Shown one piece after another: positions 1 to 5,905 of a stretch of DNA of 5,951 nt. The stretch is from Bacillota bacterium (GTDB lineage: Bacteria; Bacillota; Clostridia; Lachnospirales; Cellulosilyticaceae). Location of the stretch: the NCBI GenBank assembly GCA_023415525.1, contig JAEZKI010000243.1:1-5951 (forward strand), written 5' to 3'. Under the pieces are notes generated by a model. That model made no database searches, was not told the origin of the DNA, and worked only from the letters and a program-made list of their open reading frames with translations. Numbering within the stretch: position 1 is the first letter of the stretch; every line of letters starts with the position of its first letter. Made by a program: the position numbers and the translations under genes.

Positions 1-1260
1 GTCATTGGCATGAGATACTGTCATAGAGCCTGCTCCTATTGCCATAACACATAATACAGACATTACTACTGAATCCATTCCTAAAACACTCATGAGTGGT
101 GCCATAATACCAGCTGTTGTAGTAATAGCAACTGTTGATGAACCTTGAGCTGATTTCAAAACAGCTGCCAAAAGGAATGGGAAGAAGATGCCGATACTTT
201 CTAGAGTCCCTGCATTTTCTGTAATAAATGCCACAAGGCTTGTGGATGCAATGACCTTTCCTAATACGCCACCTGCTGCAGTTACAAATAAAATAGGACC
301 TACCGTTTTTAAAGTCTCATTAGTAATATCATATAGCTGACTGCCTTTATTAGCTTGAAGCAACAATATTATTCCAAATACAACGCCTACAGCTAAAGCA
401 ATAATAGGTGTTCCTAAGAAAGTAAAGGCTGTATGGATTGCGCCACTCCATCCTAAAATACTTGATATGTTTGACATAGCCATTAATAGAATGGGTACAA
501 TAATAGGTGCAAGGCTCATAAAGCCATCTGGAAGCTTCCCATAAGAAGCCACTAACTCTTCATAGCTTTGAACAACTTCTCCATGCTCTGACTGTTCATC
601 CTTAGATTTTACTTTTCCTCCTATCCATTTAGCATACACATATGCCCCAATTAAAGCAGGAATAGATACTACTGTACCTAAGCCCATAACAAGTAAGAGA
701 TGTTCTCCCACACCTAATGTATTGGCTGCTGCAATAGGTCCTGGGGTAGGTGGAATAAAAACATGAGAAGCATATAAGCCTGCTGATAAACAAACTGTCA
801 TTGCTACAGATGAAGCCCCTGTACGCTTTACTAAGGCTTTACGAATGGGATTTAAAATAACAAACCCTGAGTCGCAAAATACGGGTATAGATACTACCCA
901 TCCCATGATTTCAATGGCAAGTTCAGGATGCTTTTCACCTACTAACTTAACAACCATATCCGCTAGTTTCAAAGCAGCTCCTGTTGCTTCCAGAATAGTT
1001 CCAATAAGTGCCCCAAATATAATGACGATTCCGATGCTTGTAAAAGTAGATGAAAAACCACTTCCAATAACAGTTGCAATACCATTTACACTATTTCCTT
1101 CTGCATTTGTATAGGATGCAAAGGGAATACCTCCTATTAATCCTAACACCAGAGAAACCAACATAATAGAAAGAAATGGATGAATCTTAAACTTACTGAT
1201 CATAACAATCATAAGAACGATTGCTAAAATAAATACAATCAAAAAAGGAATGCCTGTCAT
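1..1260 (-). CDS. GntP-family sugar-acid (gluconate/glycerate type) permease, C-terminus cut off by the window edge
   Basis: This is the first 420 codons of a very hydrophobic polytopic membrane protein, open to base 1. The family imports gluconate, glycerate or related sugar acids with protons. Translation begins MTGIPFLIVFILAIVLMI and continues as a chain of membrane spans broken by short polar loops. The GntP hallmark SHVFIPPTPGP lies at residues 165-175, and a charged cytoplasmic-type loop (KSKDEQSEHGE) follows near residues 215-230. The last visible residues, MTVSHAND, match the conserved late part of the family. Family members usually have about 440-460 residues, so roughly 20-40 are missing. 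The ATG at 1260 is preceded 8 nt upstream by AAAGGGGG (1269-1276). It follows cdaR by 160 bp on the same strand, and in Firmicutes this pairing commonly goes with glycerate kinase, which suggests glycerate as substrate. That is inference from context. Gluconate or another hydroxy-acid is equally possible from the sequence. Confidence 0.93.
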   Translation of the reverse strand, partial: MTGIPFLIVFILAIVLMIVMISKFKIHPFLSIMLVSLVLGLIGGIPFASYTNAEGNSVNGIATVIGSGFSSTFTSIGIVIIFGALIGTILEATGAALKLADMVVKLVGEKHPELAIEIMGWVVSIPVFCDSGFVILNPIRKALVKRTGASSVAMTVCLSAGLYASHVFIPPTPGPIAAANTLGVGEHLLLVMGLGTVVSIPALIGAYVYAKWIGGKVKSKDEQSEHGEVVQSYEELVASYGKLPDGFMSLAPIIVPILLMAMSNISSILGWSGAIHTAFTFLGTPIIALAVGVVFGIILLLQANKGSQLYDITNETLKTVGPILFVTAAGGVLGKVIASTSLVAFITENAGTLESIGIFFPFLLAAVLKSAQGSSTVAITTTAGIMAPLMSVLGMDSVVMSVLCVMAIGAGSMTVSHAND

Positions 1261-1276
1261 ACAAAATACCCCCTTT
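1261..1276 (-). promoter_or_regulatory. Ribosome binding site of the GntP permease
   Basis: AAAGGGGG on the minus strand (1269-1276) lies 8 nt before the ATG at 1258-1260. It fixes the start of the permease. Confidence 0.75.
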
Positions 1277-1303
1277 ATTATTTAATAGTTTCCACGCCCA
1301 TAC

Positions 1304-1309
1304 ATTATA
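1304..1309 (-). promoter_or_regulatory. Probable -10 box of the GntP permease promoter
   Basis: A perfect TATAAT reads on the minus strand here, about 44 bp before the permease ATG. At 17 bp upstream the sequence is TATTTA (1327-1332), a poor -35 box. A good -10 without a good -35 fits a promoter that needs an activator, and CdaR, encoded next door, is the obvious candidate. The predicted start of transcription is near 1297. Confidence 0.5.
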
Positions 1310-1368
1310 GGGTTGGATGTTTTCTATAAATAACATTACATTATTTTAAATATTTTGTACATATTCTC

Positions 1369-1413
1369 TATAACATATGTTTTGAGGAATTATTATTATG
1401 TATAACATATACA
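1369..1413. promoter_or_regulatory. Two operator-like palindromes upstream of the permease, candidate CdaR sites
   Basis: The 10-mer TATAACATAT occurs twice, at 1369-1378 and 1401-1410, exactly 32 bp apart (about three helical turns). Each copy lies in a palindrome: AACATATGTT at 1372-1381 (perfect, 10 bp) and TGTATA-ACA-TATACA at 1399-1413 (perfect 6-bp arms). The centres are about 80 and 109 bp upstream of the start predicted from the TATAAT box. This is a plausible tandem site for an activator. Assigning it to CdaR is inference from adjacency. The region is AT-rich, so chance short palindromes cannot be excluded. Confidence 0.4.
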
Positions 1414-1420
1414 AATTAAG

Positions 1421-2587
1421 CTAAAAACGCATAATCCTTTCTTTCTTCCATAATCTTCGATAAAACTCTCTAGCAATATAATAGGTAGCGGCTTCAGAAG
1501 GAATACGTATATCTTTTCCCGTAATAGTTTCCATCTTTTTCAACTTATACTGCAAGGTGTTTTTATGAATATAAAGCGCGCTAGCTGCTCGAGTAATGGA
1601 GCCCTCATAAGCAAAATAGGCATCTATCAGCTGCATATATTCCTCCATCTCTTCCTCCCTTTGCCCATTAAATAATTTCCTAATATATTCTTCCATACTC
1701 CCTATTGAAATTTCATTCATAAATAAATCCATACAAAGATCATCATAAAACACAATTTCTCTTATCTTAGGTACTGCACAAGTTGCTGCTTTTTCTGCCT
1801 CTCCACATAGGTTAAATACTGTACGATCATTTTCTGAGATACTGTCTATGCCTATCAATAACGTTTCTTCATATCTAGAATAGATTTTCTCCTTGAGCCA
1901 TTGCGCCAACTGCTTCATTTGCGTATTGGAGCAAACAGGTACTAACACAATTTGTTTAGGAGGTATACGTAAATACAAACACTCACTTTCCTGCTCTATG
2001 CTATGACGAATGGTTGTTTCTATCCGCTCTAACTTCTCCTGCCCTTCTAAAGTTACTGATAATTGATGATAGGTAGCAATATTAATAATCATCACGCGGC
2101 GAGGCTTTCTAATATCAATCCCCAGCTTTTCTCCTCTTTCCACAAAGCCCCAGCTATGTTTATTTCCTACACCAGATATCCATTCCTCTAGAAAGCGATA
2201 GCGTACCCTACGATCATAGCGATGTTCATCTTTTATAAGGCCATCTTCCACCATAATCTGTGTCATATGTTGCACAATTTTCCCATAACCTACCACACGC
2301 TCTACTTCACCTGTAATGCCAATGACACCTATAATCGATTTTTGAATCACAATCGGTAAATTAACACCAGCTTTCATAGTGGGTGTTTCCATATCTGGGG
2401 TCACATATAAATACTCCAGTTGTTCTCTGATCACTTTTTGTGCGCCTTCATGTAATGTCCCAATTCTAGTTGCATCTGTACTGGCAATAATATAACCATT
2501 TTCACCCATAAAATTAATATGTGCGTGTATTTCATTCCCAATTTCATCTACTATCACTTGCGCCGTCAGGGGACTGATGGTTCTCAC
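1421..2587 (-). CDS. cdaR: CdaR-type sugar-diacid/glycerate-responsive transcriptional regulator
   Basis: This 388-residue protein is close in length to E. coli CdaR (SdaR, 385). Residues about 4-136 form the putative sugar-diacid recognition domain, recognisable from TAQVIVDEIGNEIHAHINFM, the stretch GYIIASTDATRIGTLHEGA (31-49), and VNLPIVIQKSIIGVIGITG (75-93). A middle region (about 150-290) matches the linker domain of the PucR/CdaR group. The C-terminal helix-turn-helix of the PucR type spans about 316-373, with the core ITRAASALYIHKNTLQYKLKK (331-351). The family activates genes for uptake and breakdown of glucarate, galactarate or glycerate in response to the acid. The start codon is GTG (2585-2587), supported by AGGATGTGA (one mismatch from AGGAGGTGA) ending 6 nt upstream. 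The permease gene follows on the same strand after 160 bp. There is no obvious terminator between them, so read-through is possible alongside the separate promoter proposed there. Confidence 0.93.
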   Translation of the reverse strand: MRTISPLTAQVIVDEIGNEIHAHINFMGENGYIIASTDATRIGTLHEGAQKVIREQLEYLYVTPDMETPTMKAGVNLPIVIQKSIIGVIGITGEVERVVGYGKIVQHMTQIMVEDGLIKDEHRYDRRVRYRFLEEWISGVGNKHSWGFVERGEKLGIDIRKPRRVMIINIATYHQLSVTLEGQEKLERIETTIRHSIEQESECLYLRIPPKQIVLVPVCSNTQMKQLAQWLKEKIYSRYEETLLIGIDSISENDRTVFNLCGEAEKAATCAVPKIREIVFYDDLCMDLFMNEISIGSMEEYIRKLFNGQREEEMEEYMQLIDAYFAYEGSITRAASALYIHKNTLQYKLKKMETITGKDIRIPSEAATYYIAREFYRRLWKKERIMRF

Positions 2588-2593
2588 AGACTA

Positions 2594-2602
2594 TCACATC
2601 CT
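2594..2602 (-). promoter_or_regulatory. Ribosome binding site deciding the GTG start of cdaR
   Basis: The minus strand reads AGGATGTGA, then TAGTCT, then GTG. The overlapping ATG inside the motif is followed at once by TGA, so it cannot start a protein. The spacing of 6 nt supports GTG at 2585-2587. Confidence 0.65.
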
Positions 2603-2628
2603 TTTAGGTTAGTATTACTTTTCATTTT

Positions 2629-2685
2629 AGAGGTAGCCCTAGTCTCTATTCATTTTCATTTTTTGCCTAGGGCTTTTTTTCCTCT
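2629..2685 (+). terminator. Intrinsic terminator-like stem-loop, correctly oriented only for the plus strand, inside the cdaR leader
   Basis: AGCCCTAG (2635-2642) pairs perfectly with CTAGGGCT (2667-2674), and on the plus strand this is followed by a run of T (2674-2680). Outer arms AGAGG (2629-2633) and CCTCT (2681-2685) can extend the pairing around an internal bulge. Read on the plus strand it looks like an intrinsic terminator with a long 24-nt loop, but no plus-strand gene precedes it. Read on the minus strand it is a stem-loop in the cdaR 5' leader with no following T run. It could end antisense transcription or shape the cdaR leader. Confidence 0.4.
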
Positions 2686-2710
2686 CTACGTTAAAATACT
2701 TCTACATTTA

Positions 2711-2738
2711 ATTGTATCATCCCTAAAAGAAATTACAA
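2711..2738 (-). promoter_or_regulatory. Probable cdaR promoter
   Basis: On the minus strand TTGTAA (2733-2738, 4 of 6 to the -35 consensus) is separated by 16 bp from TACAAT (2711-2716, 5 of 6 to the -10 consensus). The predicted start near 2704 gives a leader of about 117 nt that contains the stem-loop at 2629-2685. Confidence 0.45.
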
Positions 2739-2771
2739 CTCCGAGCCAATAGACTAGCCTCTGCTCTTCTA

Positions 2772-5246
2772 TTAAATAAATAGATTTAAGCCTGATTGAT
2801 CCGCTGCACCTAAATAAGATGCAACCCCACCTAATTGTACGCCATCTATAAATTCTTCTTCTTTAATGCCCATTAACTCCATGCTCATGGCACATGCCAC
2901 TACTTTTACTCCCATATTAATGGCATTTTTAATCAGGGTATCTATATCATCCACATTATGTTTTTTCATAATTTGTTTAATCATTGCTGGTCCCATGCCA
3001 CCCATATTCATCTTAGATAAGCCTAATTTGCCCGTATGACTAGGAAGCATCACATCAAACATTTTTTCCATAATATCCTTATTCACCTTAGGCCTATCTT
3101 TTCGCTTCAAGATATTAAGTCCCCAGAAAGTAAAGAACATAGTAACTTCTTTTCCCATAGAGGCTGCCCCTGTTGCAATAATGAAAGAGGCAATAGCTTT
3201 GTCCAAATCACCACTAAAAACAACTAATGTTGCCCCATCTTTTGTTTCCACTAGTTGTTGTCCACTACTTTGCGCCTGAATCTGACCTTGCCCTTTTTGA
3301 ATGTAAGCCACAAACGCCTTATTGGACTTATCAAATTCTGTTTTTAAAAGGGTATTATGGGTGCTTTCACACCAAGCTCCAATATCTTTACTAAATCCAG
3401 GGTCACTTGCTTTAACCTGTAAGATTTCCCCTTCCTTCATTCCATTTACTTCTTCAAAAACACGTTTAATAGGTCCTGGGCACTGAAGGCCACAGGCATT
3501 TAATGTGACATGGGCATTAATTTCTGTAATATCTAAATCTTTTAGTGACATCTGCTTCTCCTCCTCTTGACTACTATTTAACGGACTGCTTCCTTTCTCC
3601 TTAGACTTTGTTGCAAAATAAGTTTTAATGCCACCGTCTATATTGGCACACTTATAACCATACTCCTTTAGTATTCTATAGGCTACATAACCCCTTAGAC
3701 CCACTTGGCAAGTCACATAAATCGTTTTATCTTTTGGCACTTCATCCATTCCAGCTCGTAGCTCACCTAATGGAATGTGGATGCTATGTGGGATTACCCC
3801 TGTTGCTAATTCAAATGCCTCTCTCACATCAAGAACAACACCATTTTTCTCTAATAAATGATCTAGTTCATCGCACTGAACCGTCTCTACCAACCCCTCC
3901 ATGATATTGGAAGCATAGTAACCCAGCATATTCACAGGATCTTTTGCTGAGTTATAAGGGGGAGCATAACAAGGTTCAACATCTTGTAAATCTTGAACAG
4001 TCAGTTTGCCTTTAATCGCTGTGGCCAGAATATCAATTCGCTTCTCAACCCCATCCATCCCTACACCTTGCGCCCCTAAAATCTCACCTGTTTGAGGATC
4101 AAATAGCATTTTAAAAGCAATTGGAAAGGCTCCTGGATAATAGCCTGCATGAGAACCTGGGTGAATATGAACGGCCTTATAGCTTCTGCCCAATCGTTTT
4201 AAAGTCTTTTCATTGTTTCCAGTCGTTGCTACAGTATACTCAAAAACCTTGGCGACTGCTGAACCTAGAGAACCCTTGTAAACACTTTCTCTGCCACAAA
4301 TATTATCTGCTACAATTCTGCCCTGTCTGTTGGCAGACCATGCCAGTGGAATCATTACTTGTTCCCCACTCACAAAATCCTTAACGGCTATGGCATCTCC
4401 TAAGGCATAAATACTGGCATCGGAAGTTCTCATATACTCATCTACAACAATGGAACCCCGCTTTGTAACCTCTAAGCCAGCTTCTTTTGCAATAGTTGTT
4501 TCTGGTGTTACACCAATGGCCATAATAATCAGATCAGTAGGAAGTACTTGCCCAGTGCTTAATATAACTTTCTTCCCTTGTTCCTCAAAAGCCTTAACCT
4601 CATCCCCTAAAATAAGATTTACCCCCTGTTCTCTAATGTGCTCATGAATGGGGGTAACCATTTCTGGGTCTAAAGACGCCATAACTTGACTGCTAGCTTC
4701 TACCAGTGTCATCTTAAGTCCTTGCTCATATAGATTTTCCAGCATTTCAACCCCAATAAATCCTCCACCAATAACAATGGCAGATTGAGGCTTATGCTCC
4801 ATCATATAGGCTTTGATACGATCCATGTCTGGTATATTTCTAAGGGTAAATAAATTATCACAGGAATCTATCCCTGGAATAGGTGGTACAATGGGTTTTG
4901 CACCTGGGGACAATACAAGTTGGTCATAGCTTTCTTCATAGGTTTCTTGTGTTTGATGATTTTTAACAACAACACATTTTTTATCCCGATTAATCTGAAT
5001 GACTTCTGATAGATTCCGAATATCCAACTTAAACTTATTGCTCATTTCTTCTACGGTCTGTACAATGAGTTGTTCTCTTTCAGGAATAACCCCACCTATA
5101 TAATAAGGTAGGCCACAATTGGCAAAAGAAATATACTCCCCTTTTTCAAACATAATAATAGTGGCTGTTTCATCTAGCCGTCTTAATCTGGCTGCTGTAG
5201 AGGCCCCTCCAGCTACACCTCCGACAATAATGATTTTTTTACTCAT
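2772..5246 (-). CDS. Four-domain CoA-disulfide/persulfide reductase-rhodanese-TusA-DsrE fusion protein
   Basis: This 824-residue cytoplasmic protein has four parts. (1) Residues 1-450 are an FAD/NAD(P)H pyridine-nucleotide disulfide oxidoreductase of the CoA-disulfide reductase type: FAD motif IIIVGGVAGGASTAARLRR (5-23), the single redox cysteine C44 in SFANCGLPYYIGG, the NAD(P)H motif IVIGGGFIGVE (157-167), YALGDA (280-285), and dimerisation-domain motifs GSHAGYYPGA (364-373) and CYAPPYNSAKDP (426-437). (2) A rhodanese spans about 455-546, with the catalytic loop CQVGLRG and C513. (3) TusA spans about 575-650, with ACGLQCPGP (C585, C589). (4) A DsrE-like domain spans about 668-824, with VVFSGDLDKAIASF and C785 in VVACAMSMELMG. 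Each domain keeps its key cysteine. Shorter relatives (CoADR-Rhd, Npsr) reduce CoA disulfide, CoA persulfide or polysulfide with NADH. Here reduction is probably coupled to sulfur relay between domains, which is inference. AAGGAG (5254-5259) lies 7 nt before the ATG. Confidence 0.93.
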   Translation of the reverse strand: MSKKIIIVGGVAGGASTAARLRRLDETATIIMFEKGEYISFANCGLPYYIGGVIPEREQLIVQTVEEMSNKFKLDIRNLSEVIQINRDKKCVVVKNHQTQETYEESYDQLVLSPGAKPIVPPIPGIDSCDNLFTLRNIPDMDRIKAYMMEHKPQSAIVIGGGFIGVEMLENLYEQGLKMTLVEASSQVMASLDPEMVTPIHEHIREQGVNLILGDEVKAFEEQGKKVILSTGQVLPTDLIIMAIGVTPETTIAKEAGLEVTKRGSIVVDEYMRTSDASIYALGDAIAVKDFVSGEQVMIPLAWSANRQGRIVADNICGRESVYKGSLGSAVAKVFEYTVATTGNNEKTLKRLGRSYKAVHIHPGSHAGYYPGAFPIAFKMLFDPQTGEILGAQGVGMDGVEKRIDILATAIKGKLTVQDLQDVEPCYAPPYNSAKDPVNMLGYYASNIMEGLVETVQCDELDHLLEKNGVVLDVREAFELATGVIPHSIHIPLGELRAGMDEVPKDKTIYVTCQVGLRGYVAYRILKEYGYKCANIDGGIKTYFATKSKEKGSSPLNSSQEEEKQMSLKDLDITEINAHVTLNACGLQCPGPIKRVFEEVNGMKEGEILQVKASDPGFSKDIGAWCESTHNTLLKTEFDKSNKAFVAYIQKGQGQIQAQSSGQQLVETKDGATLVVFSGDLDKAIASFIIATGAASMGKEVTMFFTFWGLNILKRKDRPKVNKDIMEKMFDVMLPSHTGKLGLSKMNMGGMGPAMIKQIMKKHNVDDIDTLIKNAINMGVKVVACAMSMELMGIKEEEFIDGVQLGGVASYLGAADQSGLNLFI
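3549..3565 (-). promoter_or_regulatory. Strong internal ribosome binding site and ATG at the rhodanese/TusA boundary
   Basis: Inside the fusion gene the minus strand carries a perfect AGGAGG (3560-3565), then 8 nt, then an in-frame ATG (3549-3551, codon 566). It sits in a low-complexity linker (SKEKGSSPLNSSQEEEKQ, residues 548-565) between rhodanese and TusA. Translation from here would give MSLKDLDITEINAHVTLNAC and onwards: a complete 259-residue TusA-DsrE protein ending at 2772. Free-standing TusA proteins start at about this distance from their CGLQCP motif. It may be a working second start or the remnant of a gene fusion. Confidence 0.45.
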
Positions 5247-5253
5247 ATGGGCT

Positions 5254-5259
5254 CTCCTT
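5254..5259 (-). promoter_or_regulatory. Ribosome binding site of the four-domain reductase
   Basis: AAGGAG on the minus strand lies 7 nt before the ATG at 5244-5246, immediately followed by the FAD-binding motif in the protein. This supports the chosen start. Confidence 0.8.
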
Positions 5260-5311
5260 CTCTCTATGACATTTTTTTAATTCTTTATGATAACTCCTTG
5301 GGTAGACTCAT

Positions 5312-5329
5312 TTGTTAAAAAATTAACTT
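5312..5329. promoter_or_regulatory. Candidate Rex operator
   Basis: The plus strand reads TTGTTAA-AAAA-TTAACTT. It matches 12 of the 14 defined bases of the known Rex consensus TTGTTAANNNNTTAACAA, with the correct 4-bp spacer. The site lies about 7-24 bp downstream of the start predicted from the TAAAAT box at 5342-5347, where a bound repressor would block the promoter or early elongation. Rex senses the NADH/NAD+ ratio, which suits an NADH-using reductase. No rex gene is visible in the window. Confidence 0.5.
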
Positions 5330-5341
5330 CTTTATTACTTT

Positions 5342-5384
5342 ATTTTATGCTTATTTCGAGCTACATTCTGTAACTAAGTCACAT
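5342..5384 (-). promoter_or_regulatory. Probable activator-dependent promoter of the four-domain reductase, copy 1 of the shared element
   Basis: On the minus strand ATGTGACTTAGTTACAGAA (5366-5384) contains the near-perfect palindrome TGTGACT-T-AGTTACA (5369-5383, 6 of 7 arm positions symmetrical). It is followed by a TAAAAT -10 box (5342-5347). The palindrome centre at 5376 lies 29 bp from the near end of the -10 box, which puts it at about -41 from a start near 5335. That is the usual place for a class II CRP/FNR-type activator. The expected -35 position reads CAGAAT, with no -35 match. The same layout occurs at 5906-5948. Confidence 0.55.
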
Positions 5385-5394
5385 AGATTATGTG
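5380..5394. promoter_or_regulatory. Second palindrome, CACATA-GAT-TATGTG, overlapping the activator site
   Basis: This inverted repeat has perfect 6-bp arms and a 3-bp spacer, and its left arm overlaps the last bases of the activator-like palindrome at 5369-5383. The two centres are 11 bp apart, about one helical turn. It could be a second binding site for the same or another regulator. Whether the other promoter has it cannot be seen, because the window ends there. Confidence 0.3.
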
Positions 5395-5404
5395 GTCATG
5401 GCTT

Positions 5405-5445
5405 AAAAAAAGGACAAAGCATGCTTTTCTCCATACTTTGTCCTT
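5405..5445 (-). terminator. Rho-independent terminator of the rhodanese lipoprotein gene
   Basis: On the minus strand AAGGACAAAG (5436-5445) pairs perfectly over 10 bp with CTTTGTCCTT (5410-5419), with a 16-nt loop that can partly extend the stem. A run of seven T (5411 down to 5405) follows. It lies 39 bp past the TAA of the rhodanese gene and separates that gene from the reductase, so the two are probably transcribed separately. Confidence 0.9.
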
Positions 5446-5483
5446 ACTGTTATATATTTTCCTCAGTGGCTTTTTCTTCGAAC

Positions 5484-5864
5484 TTACTCCGTCACTATTT
5501 CATAGGGCCAGTCTATAATACCACCAAAGTCATATAGATTTGTATAGCCCATCTCAGCCAGCTGATTAGCTGCTAGCTTGCTTCTTCTCCCACTTCGGCA
5601 ATAAATGAGTATACGTGCTTCTTTATCTGTTAGGATTTTTTCAGCTTCCTCTTTAATTTCCGAATCTGGCAATAGCACCGCATTTTCAATATGTCCTTCA
5701 TTATACTCTTCCAGTGTACGTACATCTAAAATAACATCATAATCATTTGCCTCTATTAGCTCCTTAGCCTGCTGACTTGATATTTGCTGTATAGTATTAG
5801 ACTCTGCATTATTACATCCTACTAACACCAATAGACTAAGTCCTATTATCTTTAAGAATTCCAT
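5484..5864 (-). CDS. Single-domain rhodanese lipoprotein (extracytoplasmic sulfurtransferase)
   Basis: This protein has 126 residues. The N-terminus MEFLKIIGLSLLVLVGC is a short lipoprotein signal peptide with lipobox LVGC, so C17 is the predicted lipidated residue and the domain would be anchored on the outer face of the membrane. Residues about 27-124 are one complete rhodanese domain: VILDVRTLEEYNEGHI (44-59), the catalytic loop CRSGRRS with C89 (89-95), and the C-terminal NLYDFGGIIDWP (109-120). Rhodaneses move sulfane sulfur between thiol carriers, but the substrate of this exported form cannot be told. The positive charge before the hydrophobic core is low (one Lys), which is slightly atypical. 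The ATG at 5862-5864 is preceded at 7 nt by the weak site AAGGGGTGG (5872-5880), and no in-frame upstream ATG exists before a stop. It lies directly upstream of the reductase but is separated from it by a terminator, and both share a promoter element. Confidence 0.9.
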   Translation of the reverse strand: MEFLKIIGLSLLVLVGCNNAESNTIQQISSQQAKELIEANDYDVILDVRTLEEYNEGHIENAVLLPDSEIKEEAEKILTDKEARILIYCRSGRRSKLAANQLAEMGYTNLYDFGGIIDWPYEIVTE

Positions 5865-5905
5865 CCTTTTTCCACCCCTTACTCTCGATTTTCCTTTACC
5901 TCTCC

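Noticed and set aside
845..1114. Plus-strand open frame of 89 codons
   Set aside because: It lies entirely opposite the GntP permease, whose membrane spans and family motif are clear. It has no ribosome site and no recognisable domain.
1399..1413. Terminator of cdaR
   Set aside because: The TGTATA/TATACA stem is AT-only apart from one pair per arm and is not followed by a T run on the minus strand, so it looks like an operator rather than a terminator.
2519..2752. Plus-strand open frame of 77 codons over the cdaR start and leader
   Set aside because: It overlaps the cdaR N-terminus, runs through the hairpin and the proposed cdaR promoter, and shows no recognisable protein features.
2739..2771. 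Possible terminator right after the reductase stop codon
   Set aside because: Only a 4-bp GAGC/GCTC pairing is available, with no T run directly after it, so there is no convincing intrinsic terminator.
3036..4647. Three plus-strand open frames (3036-3227, 4121-4384, 4450-4647)
   Set aside because: All are opposite the four-domain reductase gene, whose motifs are intact across these regions. They are antisense shadows.
5264..5272. Tiny ATG-TCA-TAG frame upstream of the reductase start, with AAGGAG further upstream at about 5292-5297
   Set aside because: It is a two-codon frame, and the purine-rich site is about 20 nt away, too far to initiate it. It is not supported as a leader peptide.
5369..5383. 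Assigning the shared palindrome to a named regulator such as HcpR or FNR
   Set aside because: The half-sites resemble the CRP/FNR family, but the spacing does not let me name a member, and no regulator gene of that family is in the window.
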